DNA from: Perilla frutescens
Taxonomy: Eukaryota > Streptophyta > Magnoliopsida > Lamiales > Lamiaceae
Assembly: GCA_026008535.1 (NCBI GenBank)
Contig: BRKX01000003.1
Location: forward strand, 23,178,001 to 23,242,000
Direction: 5' to 3'
Length of the DNA stretch: 64,000 bases
Below are positions 37,092 through 49,412 of the stretch, piece after piece (the stretch's first letter is position 1; the number at the start of each line of letters is the position of its first letter). The notes beneath the pieces are model-generated. The model was not told the DNA's origin and did no database searches. It worked only from the letters and a program-made list of their open reading frames with translations. The position numbers and the translations under genes are program-made.

Positions 37092-39854
37092 CTAGTCTCG
37101 CTTGTGTTCAGTTCTTCTTCTTTTGGCGGCAGGCAAGGTGGGGCTTCTTTCCCCATCATCAGAGCTAGAGGACTCACCTTCAGACGATTGGAGTCTGGTG
37201 TGTGCTTGAAGCTTTCTGATCAGCTTCTCATGTCGCTTCAACTGATGTTGAGGGCTCTGAAGAAGCTCTTCTTGTTTTGCTAATAATTGACCTGATGACC
37301 GCCTGAACTGATCTTCTGTCTGGATAGTTCCTGAAGGACTGGATTGATCAGTTGCAATGGTTAGCTGCAAATCACCTCCTCTGGATAATATTTCATCTTC
37401 GTCCTCTGCAGCTTCTAGTTCTTCACAAAGAACTGTTTTGGATTGATCAGTTGTGTGTTTAGCAGTTTTTGCTGCTAGTTGATCTGCATCCCCTAATTCA
37501 ATTGTGTTGTGACTTGATTCAGGGGGAGTTTCTGGATTCGTCTGAGCTTGAGCCTGAAGTGCTATCTGGACTGGATCAGCAAAGATCGTCCTGCACTTTG
37601 GGAGCTGATGTCAGCTGAACTGTTTGATCAGCTAAATCATCAGCAGTTGTTTCTTCTTCTGCTGGTGGAGAAGAAGCTTCTGTTGGAGTTGCTTGCGATT
37701 TTTCTGGGATAAGTGAGGGTTTAATGGGTTCATCAGTCGATTGGACAGTTTCACTTGCTGGTTGAACTGGTGATTTGAGTGATTCATCAAACTCTTCATC
37801 ACTAACAGTTCTTTCTGCAGTAACTTTGGCACCTTCTGGCTGGACATGAGAGTCTAAAATGTTAATTTCATGCTCCATGACCTATGGAGGATCTTCTGAA
37901 TGCAGTTCTTTTGCAGTTTCATCAATGATGTCATCAATTGGAGTCTCTTCTTTTCTCTAAGGGGAATTTCTAGTATGACTCCTTGGCTCATGCTTCATTA
38001 TTTCGTCAAACAGCAATTTCTACTTTATTCTGATGTACTTCCATTTCTCATCAGAATAAACCAGAAGTTGTATTCCTTTTAATTTGCTCACTTCCTTGAC
38101 AACTTCGAACATGGATCCTTCAGCTGGATCTTCACATTGTTTGCAGAGGTGAAGCTGTTGTTTGAGCTCGTTCCTTCTTGTTGCCCAAGCATTCTTGGTG
38201 CTTGTCCATTTTGAGCTCCATTCTTCTTCTCGTTTCCAGAAGCTCATTCCATGGAATCCCATGAGCATTAGGAATGAATCAGCTTCATACACGTGCCTCC
38301 AGAGGAGCCAGTAAACATACTTTAGTAAGGTATTATAGAGCTCTTCATACCCAGATAGCTCTGCAGTGAAGTGTCAAGCCGTATACTAGTTGACTTGTTC
38401 TAGGGCCCAATTTCTTATATTCTCTCCTTTTGAGAAAGCTTTGATATTTCCTTTAGTTTTGGGCATGGGTGGGCACATGAACTGGAAGTAGTCTGCTCCA
38501 GCTCCTTTGTGTGGAATTTCTTGAGTAGGAATGATGTCTCTTGGATCTGCGCATAACCCAAAATCAGCAACAGACTGATGTATGTGTCCTTCAGCTATGG
38601 CCCTAGGAGAATCTGGTGGAGGACTTTGACTCCTTCTTGTCCTTGAGCTTTCAGCACTTCTCTTGCTGAGTTGCTCAGTCATTATCCTAGCTGAGTGAGG
38701 AACTGGTCTTCCTATCTCCAGTTTTGATGCTTTTCCGGCAGCCTCATCGTCTTGTGTGTGGTTTGCTGATGAGTTGGCTGAAGAGCTTTCTTCAGTGATG
38801 ATTGTTCTCCTTGCTCTTCTGACTAATCGTTGTGCTGATGATCCAGTCCTAGTTAATAGAGATCTGGCGTCAACTATTCTGAGAGGTTAAACATTCAGTG
38901 GTGTGCCGAATTTCTGAGATAGGGGAATATCATCCTCAGAATCTGTAGATGTTTTACTTGGTTCTTCAATGACTGCTTTCTTTCATTTTCCTTTATAAGC
39001 AGTTTTCTTCTTGTGTCGGATATTTTGCTGAGTGGCAGGCTCATTGATGGAGACTGACTTCATACGTGGTTTTGGAATACAGTCTTGCCACGTGACAGTA
39101 GTGAAGAGTCTCTCTTCCTTTACTAGGTCAGGGAGTTGTTTTTCCAAGATCAAGCTGATTCAGTTGAGAAAATACATTCCATGAGGGAAGTTCTTGTCAT
39201 CGCCATTCTTCTCCCAGAAATCGACGAATCTTTTGAGTTATCCAAAGAAGAATTTTGTCCAGTTGATCTTGATCTGATACATGATTGCCGCATAGACCTG
39301 ATATTTGGGTTCTGACATTTCTGACCAGCTTCCAGCAGTTCCGATGATGATCTTGGAGGCGATTGAGCCTAACACTTGAAATTCTTCCTTGAAGAGAGAG
39401 ATAAAGTAGTTCTTCTTGAATTTGGATGTTGCGTCTGCTCGTTTCCACAATCTGTAATCACTGTCTGAGTCTGAGTGAATATCTTCAAGATTAGCTCCAC
39501 TGGTTGAAAGGCTGAACATTGCTCCTAATGTTTCAGCTGTGACTTTAAATCCCTGTCCTCTTACTTTTGTAGTAAAGAAGTCCTCCTTTTGTACCCGTCA
39601 GAATTGAGATAGAACTCGGCTACTGCTTCTGAGTAGACTTTTGAAGGAGCGGCTTCAAGAAATATTTGTAATTGAGCATCATATAATCTGGCAATGATTT
39701 CTCCACTCAGCTATGAGTTCTTACAGTTGTTGGAGAACACAGTTGGCTCAAAGAACTTATCCTTAAGCAATTTGTCACAGAACCTTGATGAGTTTTCTCC
39801 GCTTAATTGGAAATTGAACTCTCTTCAGGTACGACGAACAGGGTTATGGGCCAT
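37092..39854 (-). pseudogene. Env-like ORF A of the giant copia element
   Basis: Start is the ATG at 39854 (MAHNPVRRT). The plant-transposon-type domain shows VYSEAVAEFYLNSDG, after a frameshift near 39600 KVRGQGFKVTAETLGAMFSL, then KYQVYAAIMYQIKINWTKFF. A Ser/Arg/Glu-rich linker follows, then LCADPRDIIPTQEI, GADYFQFMCPP, and ADSFLMLMGFHGMSFWKREE, each with a counterpart in ORF B. The C-terminus is acidic and Pro/Thr-rich (37576-37878) and ends in a basic PAAKRRRTEHKRD, like ORF B. Several stops and frame changes break it. About 900 codons before decay, longer than B. Confidence 0.65.
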
Positions 39855-40612
39855 GATTTCGGTTTGAGGATTCCTTGAAGTGAAGGTGGGATTTTTTAGG
39901 TGACTTAGGGTTTGCTTCTTTGGAGGGAGAAATGCTTGAAGGCAGAGAGTCTAAAGTTGGTGAGATAACTTTGAAACTTCAGCCAAGTTATTTATGAAGT
40001 GGGATAATTTCAATCCAACAGTCAGAAAATTTTGACTTTAGTTGATTTGAACGGTTTTGATCACACGATGCTGAAGAGTCGGCTGAGTGTGGCGTTCAAA
40101 ATCTATCTGTTCTGAATTGATGAGGGGAGAGAGAGAGAGAAGGAGGGTAGATGGGGTCAATGGTAATATTTGAGAAACACGTCATTTTACCGTTCAGTAA
40201 TAAATTCAATTTGAACTTATCTGATTTTTGCTCTCCTCCAGTCTCCACGTGGCATTTGAGCTGCTGATGTCATCAGTTACCTTCTCGACTGATGATCCTC
40301 TTGGCCCGGAGTGATCAGTTCCAGCTGGAGTCTCTTTAGCTTTGAATCCTTGTCAGTTTAAGTTGTCCTCTTCAGCTTTGCTCAGCCTAAGCTTATCAGC
40401 TGCTTCCCTCAGCTGAAGCTTTGGTTTCATCAGTCAGTTTTGAATTCAACTACTCTCATTAGTTGAATATGACTGGTTGAGAACTGATGCCTTATGCGAT
40501 CAGTTTACTCATTTTTAACAGCTTTCTTGCAGCCTTTTGCCACTCTTTTTAGAACTGATATGGGCTATATCAGTTTAGGCTCCAAAGCTTGGAATACTGA
40601 TGCCCTCTTGAG
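39855..40612. other. Spacer between pol and env-like ORF A
   Basis: About 760 bp without a gene. A GAGAGA run is at 40127-40142; the rest is rich in CAGCTGA/GATCAG words shared with the LTRs. Confidence 0.5.
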
Positions 40613-43600
40613 TCAATTCTCATCATCAGTGGGAGTGCTCCTCTTCACTTCTTCTGTTGGATGATCGTCATCCTCCTTTGAAGCTAGTTTGAGCAATCCC
40701 AATTGGATACACAGCTCAACAAATCTAGCTTCTGGCAATGGCTTGGTGAAGATATCGGCTATTTGTTTCTCCGTGTTAACATATCTGATGCATATGTCTT
40801 TCTTCTCGATATGATCTATGATAAAGTGGTGTCTGATAACAATGTGCTTCGTCCTTGAATGCAATACTGGATTTTGAGATATTGCAATAGCACTATTGTT
40901 ATCACAGTAGATTGGCACTTCTTTAGTCTCCACCTTGTATTCCTTGAGCTGTTATTTCATCCATAAGATTTGAGCACAATAGCTTCCAGCAGCTACATAT
41001 TCAGCTTCAGTTGTTGACGTGGCAACTAAGTGCTGCTTCTTACTAAACCAGGATATCAGTTTGTTTCCAAGAAATTGACATGTTCCACTGGTGCTTTTTC
41101 GATCGATTTTGCATCCTCTGAAGTCTGAGTCTGAATAGCCGGTTAGACTCAAGCTGTCATCTCTAGGATACCATAATCCAAGATTTATAGTTCCCTTGAG
41201 ATACTTCATAATCCTCTTTGCTGTTTTAAGATGACTTTTCTTCGGATTGGCTTGGAACCTTGCACACAGTCCGACTGAGTAGGAGATATCTGGTCGGCTG
41301 GCGATCAAGTAGAGAAGGGATCCAATGATTCCTCTGTAGTGTGTTTGACTGACTGATTCTCCTTCTTCATCGAGGGTCAGCTGCACTGACGTATTTATTG
41401 GAATTTTAAGAGCTTTTCCCTTGTCGGTTCCAAACTTCTTGACAAGCTCCTTAGAATATTTGGCTTGGCTGATGAAGATTCCATCCTTGAGCTGCTTTAC
41501 TTGGAGTCCTAGAAAGAATGTCATTTCTCCCATCATGCTCATCTTGAATTCGCTTTGCATTAGTTATGCGAATCAATTGTAGAGATCTTTGCTCTTGGAT
41601 CCAAATATTATGTCATCCACATAAATTTGAACCATCAAGATCTCAGCTGATCATTCTATTCTGAATAGAGTACGATCGATGACTCCTTTCTGAAATCCAT
41701 TCTTTAGCAAGAACTTTTTGAGGGTTTCATACCAAGCTCTTGGTGCCTGCTTCAGACCATATAGAGCTTTCTTCAGCTTGTAGACTTGGTCTCCGATTTT
41801 GAAGCCTGGAGGTTGTTCTACATACACATCTTCCTTGGTCATTCCTTGCAAGAATGCACTTTTCACGTCCATTTGATAGACCGTGAAATTGTTGTGAGCT
41901 GCATAGGCGAGGAACAGTCTGATAGCCTCCAATCTTGCAACTGGTGTGAATGTCTCATCAAATTCGATCCCTTCACTTTGTGAGTAACCCTTGGCTACCA
42001 ATTTGGCATTGTTCCTTGCGATCACGCCTTGTTCATCCAATTTGTTGTGAAAGACCCATTTAGTCCTAATGACTTTTTAAGTTTTCGGCCTATCAACAAG
42101 AAACCATACATCATTTTTTGTGAACTAGTTCAGCTCTTCTTGCATTGCTATAATCCAGTCTGAATCTTCAAGTGCTTCTTTGAAGTTGGCTGGTTTTATC
42201 TGTGAGATGAAGCACGTGAAGAGTGCATGCTCTGTTGACCCTCTGGTCTGGACTCTGCTTCTTGGATCCCCAACAATTTTGTCGACTGGATGACTTCAGA
42301 GCCATTTGGGGATGATTGCTTTCTCTACGTCTTCAGCTGCTTCATCAGTTGTTCCAACAACTGATCCTTCGGCCTCTTTATCAGCTGATTCTTCGGCTGC
42401 TGTCTCGGCTCCGGCTTGTTCTTCATTTTCACTAATTCTTCCCCCTGTTCCAGTTATGGGGTTTGGGGTTTCATGAAGATTTGTATCTTCAGTGACCAAG
42501 TTATCTTCAACTGGTCTAGAATTAGTTTATATGCCATCTTCTAGTGAAACTTCAAACTGCTCTGGGACAATGTGATCAACATAGTCCAGCAGACTTTCAC
42601 TAGGCAATGCTTGCTCTGATGTACAGTTTTCCTTTTTATTTCTGTACTCATTAGCAAGCTCATCAAATACCATATGACATGTTACTTCCACAACTAGTGT
42701 CCTTTTATTGAACACTCTATAAGCTTGAGAATGAGGCGCATTATAGCCGAGAAAGATTCTCTCATCAGCTTTGGCACTGAAAGCTTTTAGCTGGGATTTG
42801 CCATTGTTGTGGATATAACATTTGCAGCCGAATATCTTAAAGTAAGAGATAGAAGGCTTACGACCCTTGAATAGCTCGTAGGGTGTTTTGTCATGGTTGA
42901 TGACGATAGCACTTCTGTTCTATGTGTGGCAAGCTGTGTTAACTGCTTCTGTCAAATAGTATTCGGCTATATTGGTATCTGCTACCATTGCTCTAGCTAC
43001 CTCCTTTAGCGTGTGATTTCTCCTTTCTGCTACGCCATTTTGTTGAGGAGTTCTTACAACATAGTGTTCATGAGTGATTCCCAGTTCACTCAGAAACTTG
43101 ATCATTTATTGATTGACAAATTCAGTTCCATTGTCGGATCTTATCCTTTAAACTGATTTTCCTTTGTCATTCTGCAATCTCCTAATCAATGTTGATAGCT
43201 TCTCAAAAGTCTCATCCTTACTTCTCAGGAACTCCACCCAGGTATACCTTGAGTAGTCAGCCACTACTACAAGCGTAAACTTTTTACCTCTGGGGGTTGG
43301 TGGTTTCACAGGCCCAAATAGGTCCATATGAAGTAATTGAAGAATGTCAGTTATTCCTTGAGGATGACTTTTGTTCTTGAATGATGACTTCACCTGCTTC
43401 CCTTTCTGGCATGGTCCCCAGACACCAGTTTTCTTGTAGATCTCCTTAGGAAGCCCATCAACTAGCTCCTTCTTGGCCAAGTAGTTGATGGTTTTGAAGT
43501 TAAGATGATTTAGTCGTCGATGCCATAGCCAGCTTGCTTTAGTTGATCCTTTGGAGAGAAAGCAAGCTTCTGAATAGCCGGTTGACCAGTCAACTACATA

Positions 43601-43960
43601 CATGTTGCCTTTTCTTACTCCAGTCAGGAGTATGGCTCCAGTTGACTTGTCTCTGATGTCACATGAGCTATTGCTGAAGTCGACTGAGTACCCATTGTCA
43701 CAAAGCTGACTGATGCTCAGCAGTTTGTGCCTCAGTCCTTCAACATTTGACACGCTATTCACAATGACTTTTCTTTTGACCACGAACCCTTCTCCAATGG
43801 TTCGGCTCTTTGAGTTGTCTCCAAAAGTGACTAGTGGTCCCTTAACCTCTTTATATCCATCAAGATCATTCTTGTCTCCGATCATGTGTTTTGAGCACCC
43901 GCTATCCAGATACCAAGTATCTTTGACCTTTTTCTTGGATAGGATGCTCTTTTCCTGCAA
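40613..43960 (-). pseudogene. Copia pol of the giant element, one frame with in-frame stops
   Basis: Order is protease (WYLDSGCSKHMIGD), pre-integrase and integrase zinc region (WLWHRRLNHLN, GPCQKGK), integrase core (MDLFGP, TPQQNGVAERRN), RT (KWVFHNKLDEQG, MDVKSAFLQG, LKQAPRAWYE, IYVDDIIFGS) and RNase H (SDSDFRGC, TTEAEYVAAGS, RTKHIVIRHH). Phase stays constant from 43960 to the natural stop at 40613 through about ten stops; most would be Gln or Arg codons in relatives, so C-to-T changes explain them. The first Cys of the integrase CxxC is Trp (codon 43418-43420). RT active site is intact. Its phase differs from gag. Confidence 0.9.
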
Positions 43961-44211
43961 AACAGAGATCAGATTTTAGGTATCCGCGTAATATCGGGTC
44001 CTGAGAGGTTAAACAGATATTTGGGAATCCACATTCGCCACACTTTTAGCTTTTGTTAATTGAGAGATCCTTCAGAATTTGATCTCCTGATCAATTCTGG
44101 ACTTCTTGTAACTCTTCGATTGAGAGTTAAGTCCATTGATCTATATCTCCGATGAGTGTCAGGATAAAAGACTTCAACTAACATCCTCTCATCTTGTGAC
44201 TTTATTGCTCT

Positions 44212-46539
44212 TTATCTTGGCCAGTTTTTAATAGGCCTTTGACTCTGAGCTATTTGGCCTTTGTGGGATGGCCTTTTTCCAAGCCAGTTATAAGTGGGAT
44301 TGACTGTTAGTTGATCCCTTAAGTTCAAGTACTCATCATACTGGGTTACAAAGTCACTTGGAGTGAATTCTTCTAGAGAGATTGATTTATGTTGTTTTGT
44401 ATAGTACAATCTTATGTGTATATTTCTCTTAGGATTTGACGCATTCCCAGGTTGATACACAAGTGGCCTTTGAGGATAGGCTTGTCTGGAAGAGGTTGTC
44501 GCTCTTGGTTGAACTGCTGATGGCATGTTTTGAACTGATGGTCTTCTCTGATGGAATGACCTTAAGTGATCTTCAAATCTTGATTGATTTGAATATCTTG
44601 AGTGAGATAAAGGCTTTTGTTGAGAGTTTGGCCTTGGACGAGCTTTTGATCGAGCAGTAGATCTGGACTACTGAGCTAATCTGTGTTGAACTGGTGGCTT
44701 TGACTGAGAACTAAGCCTTTGAAAGACCGACTGTCTTCGAGTTTCCCTTCTCGATTGATCAGTCTGATCTCTGGGCTTAGTTTGAGGAGTTTCCAAGATG
44801 CCCTTGTCTTTTGACTCCTCAACTAGGGGGAACTGAACTGGTCTTGTGAATCCTCTCAGGATTCCAGATTCACAGCTCTGTACTACTGCCTTGCCCTTCT
44901 CTACGGCAGTGTACTTACTATATCCCAGCCCTGGACTCCCAGATTCAGTTCTCTGATGACTCAAGATTTCATCAAAAGTCTGGGATCCCTTCTTAAATTT
45001 GAGAGATAATTCATCTCTTTCAAGAATTTCTTGCTTGAGCTGCTCATTCTCAGCTTCCAGTTCTGCATTTCTCAACTTCAGTTGATCCATTTTTGTGGTC
45101 TGAGCATCAAGACTTTTTAGTCTTTCATTTTCAGCGCTTAGCTCATCAAATCTGCTTCTTAGCTCATCATTTTTACCCTTCAGTTCAATATGCATACTTG
45201 ATACATAAGCTAATTGATCTTCTAGGATTCTTAATTGTTCATCCAGTTCGTTCCTAGAGATTGATGCTTCATGTATATGATAGAATGAGGTTATTGAGTC
45301 AGCTTGACTAACATCTTCATCATTGTCGGCCATGAGGCATAGTAGAGCTTCATTATCAGAGTTGTAGCCGTCTGAGTCGATTCCAGATAGGTAGTCTGAA
45401 TCGTCAAGTACAACATTCTCAGAGTTTGTGATCATTCCTTTCCTTTTGAAGAAGCTTCTCCTCACTTTGGCCTTTTTATCTTCAGGAAGCTCTGGACACT
45501 CATATATGTAGTGTCCTTGCTTATGGCAGTGGAAACATTCCTCTATGTTCCTGTTTGTCATCCTGAATTGTTCAGTTGGATGATCAGCTGGCTGCTGGTT
45601 CCTCTCACCTTTAGCAGCTTCATCAGCTTGGGGTTGAGCTGATTGTTGATCTCTAACTTTTCTTAGCTTTTCCAGCAATCTTATCATTTATTGGATTTGC
45701 TCATTTAAATCCTCAGTCAGGATCTCCTTTTTATCGGTTGACTCTCTTCTTCGATCAGTTATCGATCTCCAAGGATTCTCTTTGATAGGCGAGCCTCTTG
45801 GTCGGAAGTTGTTTCTTCCGCGGGCTTCTCTTAATCGATTTCTTTCAGCATAGAAAGAAGCATCATGAGAAGAGGAAGTGGATGTTTCTCTCTTTCTATT
45901 CAGGTTGTACTAATGAGCTTTGAGAGATCCAAATAACTCTCTGGGAGTAATGCTATTCAAGTCTCTCAACTCTTTAGTAGCAATTATTTTCATATCTCAT
46001 TCATCAGTGAGATTGTTAAGAATTTTCGAGTTCATCTCACTGTTGGGATAGTTTTTTCCCAGATTGTTCATCTCGCTTATGATGCCAAGAAATCTTATTT
46101 CTAGGCTCGAGATGCTTTCTTCCAGTTGCATTTTGAAGGACTCATATTTATCAACTGCCAGCTGGAGCTTGTTTCCTTTGATGGCTTTGGACTCTTTGCA
46201 CAAATCTGCAAGAAGATCCCAAATCTCCTTTACTATTCTGCAGTTTTTTGTGTCTTTCATGCGATCCTCATCTAGAGTCTGGAAGAGTGCTGCTTGAGCA
46301 ACAAACTCTAGATTCTTCAACTTCTTCTCTTCACCCATGAGAAGATGAGTTGGTTTTAGGATCCTAGCCGGTTGGTTGACATCCATGATCTAGGCTTTAT
46401 TGTCCATCATTATGATGATTGGACCGTCTTCAATCACCTCCCACATATTCTCATGGATGAAGCATAGATAAGCTTTCATCCTCCTACTCCAATTGTCATA
46501 GTTCTCAACTGAAAAAAGAGGTAGCTTATGGTTTCCCAT
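44212..46539 (-). pseudogene. Sirevirus-type gag with zinc knuckle and coiled coil
   Basis: Best start is the ATG at 46539 (MGNHKLPLFSVENYDNWSRR), a typical copia gag opening; codons upstream of it to 46629 share the frame. The UBN2-type core follows (AALFQTLDEDRM, CRIVKEIWDLL, LEESISSLEIRFLGI). A C-X2-C-X4-H-X4-C knuckle (ECFHCHKQGHYIYEC) lies near 45480-45535. A long heptad-rich coiled coil spans about 45000-45260, a Sirevirus trait. Phase is constant to 44212, with stops at 46390, 45997, about 45912, 45688 and 44668. Pol follows in another phase. Confidence 0.85.
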
Positions 46540-46616
46540 ATAGCTTAAAAAGTTAGCACAGATAAACAGATCTGATTCAAATGATCTGTAGAAACGGTTG
46601 ATCCTTATAATCAACC

Positions 46617-46628
46617 GCTCTGATACCA
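46617..46628 (-). promoter_or_regulatory. Primer binding site, tRNA-iMet type
   Basis: The minus strand reads TGGTATCAGAGC two bases inside the 5' LTR edge, the standard copia primer site, perfect to the initiator tRNA-Met 3' complement. Confidence 0.9.
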
Positions 46629-46630
46629 CT

Positions 46631-48373
46631 TGTTGGTCCCGGTGCGAGCCTTTGTCAGTTTAGAGGGGGGTGAATAAACTGACTACAAAAACTTTAAAGC
46701 AGATGTAGAGTAGATAGGGCCCTGACTCGCTTTTAAGATTTATCTGTGTTGATTGATCAGTTGAGAGAAGCTGACAGAGGCATAGCTGGTGAGCTAATCA
46801 GATTTCAACTGATAGCTAGAAGACGTGGCTGAAGCTTGTCAGTTGAGTCTGTGTGTGTGAATGTGTGCAGTTAAAGAAATTGCAAGTGCAAGACTGAAAA
46901 ATAGTAAGAACGGCACACACAGAGCTTTATAGAGGTTCGAAGCTTCATGTTTCTACGTCCTCTCTTCATTCCGCAAAAAGGCAATCCACTATGCAATAGT
47001 AAAGTTTCTTTATTACAATTACACAGTGAAAAATTCCTGTTGGACCTGAAAACGGCACCCTTCAACCCGAGTGCGGCCTCCTTTCCAACTGTTGCTATCC
47101 CGGAAGAACGGACCCGTCAGTACACGCTCCTCCTCAGCCAGTTTCTGGGTCGACAGCTCACACTTACCGGTCCCAACTACTCGCTGAGACTTTAAGTGCT
47201 ATTGTCCATCTTTACACGATTTTAGATCTCCCTCGATCTTCAAGAAGACAGTCTTGAATCTATTATCAACCTGGAGTGCTCCTTTCTCTTAAGCTGGGTG
47301 GTTGATCTTTGAGGGACTGTACTGAGGAGCTTTGCTTTTGCTGGAATTCTGCGTCAGCTTAGTAGCTTGCTTTGACTTGAAGCACACCTTCTCAGTATAA
47401 GACTTTTCGCACTTTAAGAGTATTGAGCTTTGAGCTGTATGGAGAGAAAGAAATAGCTCGTTCTGCAAAATAGCAAAGTTAGATTGGCGAAAGTCTTGGC
47501 CAAAGTTGATTTCACCCTCTTTAAAAAAATGAGTGAATTTTGACCGTTTTGAATGGTGATATTTAGAAATCACTGGTAGCATATTAATGCTTGTAGCCGT
47601 TTGAAGCTCTTTTAATGAACTAGTCATTTTGACTTTAATATTGTCTGCTCTAAGATCATCAGGATCTTATAAAGATTTCCTGGTAAGATCTTCATTAACT
47701 GCTTGTCAGTAGGAGCAGGTGATTCGGCTATCATTTTTGGACATTCAGCTGACGGGTTCTCAGCTATCTCGGCTTTCAGCTCTGAGATTGTCCAGTTGGC
47801 AGATCTTCAGCTGTCTTGAGCTTCTATCATGATATAGTCTAGTTCAGCTGACTCATCAGCTAAGCTTAAAAGCTTCCATTTCTAGACTTATCAATTGGCT
47901 ACTGATTGAGCTTTTACCTTTTCTCTCTGAACTGATCTATGGTCAGTTAAGTGAAGGCTCAAAGCATTTAGAGCTATTTTACCAGTAAACTGATCTTTGA
48001 TCAGTTTAGGATCAGCTCTGACTGATTTCTGATCAGATCAGTTTCAGCTTTCAAGCTGACTCTGTTCATCAGTCTATCCTGGCTTTTTGCTAAGATTGAT
48101 GATTAACTCATCTGTGGATGCCTACCAGTCTCCAAAGTTCTCTTCTCCCTTTACAGCTTATCTTAAGCTTTGAAGAGTTTACTCTGACTTGTCTGATCAA
48201 GGCAACCTGTAAGCTGGTTGACCATGCTTCTGAATAGCTGTCTCTCATCTCATCTTGAAGTCTTATTTGTTCATTATCCCTGATTTCCAGCTTTTCATAA
48301 CCTGCATTTTTTCATTAAATCATCACAAATGTTTTGACATTTTATCAAGCCATCATTTGGGATTTTCCCAACA
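46631..48373 (-). repeat. 5' LTR of the giant copia element
   Basis: Forward strand TGTTGGTCCCGG at 46631 to CCCAACA at 48373, 1743 bp, aligned with the 3' LTR. An extra ATTTTCCCAACA follows (48374-48385), duplicating the terminus; with it the flank becomes ATCAG, close to the left flank ATTAG. Confidence 0.85.
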
Positions 48374-48385
48374 ATTTTCCCAACA

Positions 48386-48936
48386 ATCAGCTAGAACTCG
48401 ATTGCATTTTATCTTTGTCATTTGACAGATGAAACGCTTTGAAAATCATGCGCGAAATTATACAATTTCCATCGCACCTTTTTTCACAATTCCAACATAA
48501 TGTCCCTACTCCCTTGTCTTCAAACTCTTGGAACTTCAGAGATTGATTACTCATTGGCATTTTCTTAGCGTCAGACTTGTTTAATTTGGGGATTTATAAT
48601 TTGATGAATAGATAATTTAGTGAACATGAATGGATAAATATTATCACATTTCTTTAGATATGATACAATAAGCACTCAAAGTCAATTTAGCATTAAAAAT
48701 TATATCAACCAAAGTTAATGGTGTTTATGATTGAATAACTCTTAAAAATTCATCATTATCAATCAAAGTAAATAAGGCCTAAAACCGAGTGTTCTGGTTA
48801 GTGTAAGTAAGAGAAAAGTTGGTTTAGGATAAGTGTTCGGTTAAGATAGATTATCCAGGCCCTTGAAGCCTAATCTTGAATTAAACTTTACTTTCTTGAT
48901 TTTGACAAAATTAAAAATAAAAAATTGCAAATTCTC
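48386..48936. other. AT-rich spacer
   Basis: No gene or repeat recognised. Confidence 0.5.
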
Positions 48937-49238
48937 GTGTACATACGAATGTACATCAGACGGTCAACGCATTGACCCGGTCAAAGCATTAACCAAAAAA
49001 AATCGTCAAAACAGGTGTTACTTTTTAGATATACAAGTGATACTTTTTGAATTTTGAGTCATACTTTTTAGTATTATGATTGATACTGATTTTGACAGTT
49101 TTTTTTTCAAGCCAATACTTTTAATGATACAAGTGATACTTTTGAGCTTTTGAGTCATATTTTTTAGTATTACGATTGATACTGATTTTAACGGAGTCAA
49201 CGCGTTGACCGTCTGATGTGTACCTAGTGCACACAAGT
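48937..49238. mobile_element. Foldback MITE, about 300 bp
   Basis: 24-bp inverted repeats at 48953-48976 and 49196-49219 (ACATCAGACGGTCAACGC...) differ at one position; weaker pairing extends outward. The interior holds two direct repeats of about 65 bp, each running from ATACAAGTGATACTTTT through GAGTCATA to GATTGATACTGATTTT. No coding frame. Ends and target duplication are uncertain. Confidence 0.65.
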
Positions 49239-49283
49239 TCTGCCCTAAAAAATTGTTCCAATTCAATTCGGACATTTTTTATT

Positions 49284-49394
49284 TATTTATTTATTTTATC
49301 CACACACCTGACCTGTGGTATTGAGGAGATTTGAACTTGTAATATTTGGTCTCCAAGCAATCTCACTCCACTACTAGACCATCCCCACCTAGAC
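49284..49394 (-). mobile_element. tRNA-derived SINE, copy 1
   Basis: Read on the minus strand it has an A-box-like GGTCTAGTAGTGGAG and B-box-like AGTTCAAATCTCC, then CAATACCACAGGTCAGG and an A/T-rich tail with TAAA repeats. Perfect 18-bp target duplications ATTCGGACATTTTTTATT flank it (49266-49283, 49395-49412). About 111 bp, the same family as copy 2. Confidence 0.8.
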
Positions 49395-49412
49395 ATTCGG
49401 ACATTTTTTATT

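Larger units (their letters stand above)
26742..48373 (-). mobile_element. Giant Sirevirus-like Ty1/copia element, 21.6 kb, with both LTRs
   Basis: Minus-strand order is 5' LTR (46631-48373), primer site, gag, pol, three env-like ORFs, polypurine tract, 3' LTR (26742-28486). The outer flanks are ATTAG on the left and ATCAG at 48386-48390, a near-match to a 5-bp target duplication if the right LTR is taken to 48385. Sireviruses are usually about half this size; the excess is the tandem env-like ORFs and a triplication. Every coding part carries stops, so it cannot move by itself. Confidence 0.85.

Noticed and set aside
34796..40612. Separate nested retrotransposons between pol and the triplication
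   Set aside because: No LTR termini, primer sites or polypurine tracts were found there; the ORFs share orientation and domains, so tandem env-like ORFs explain the region better.
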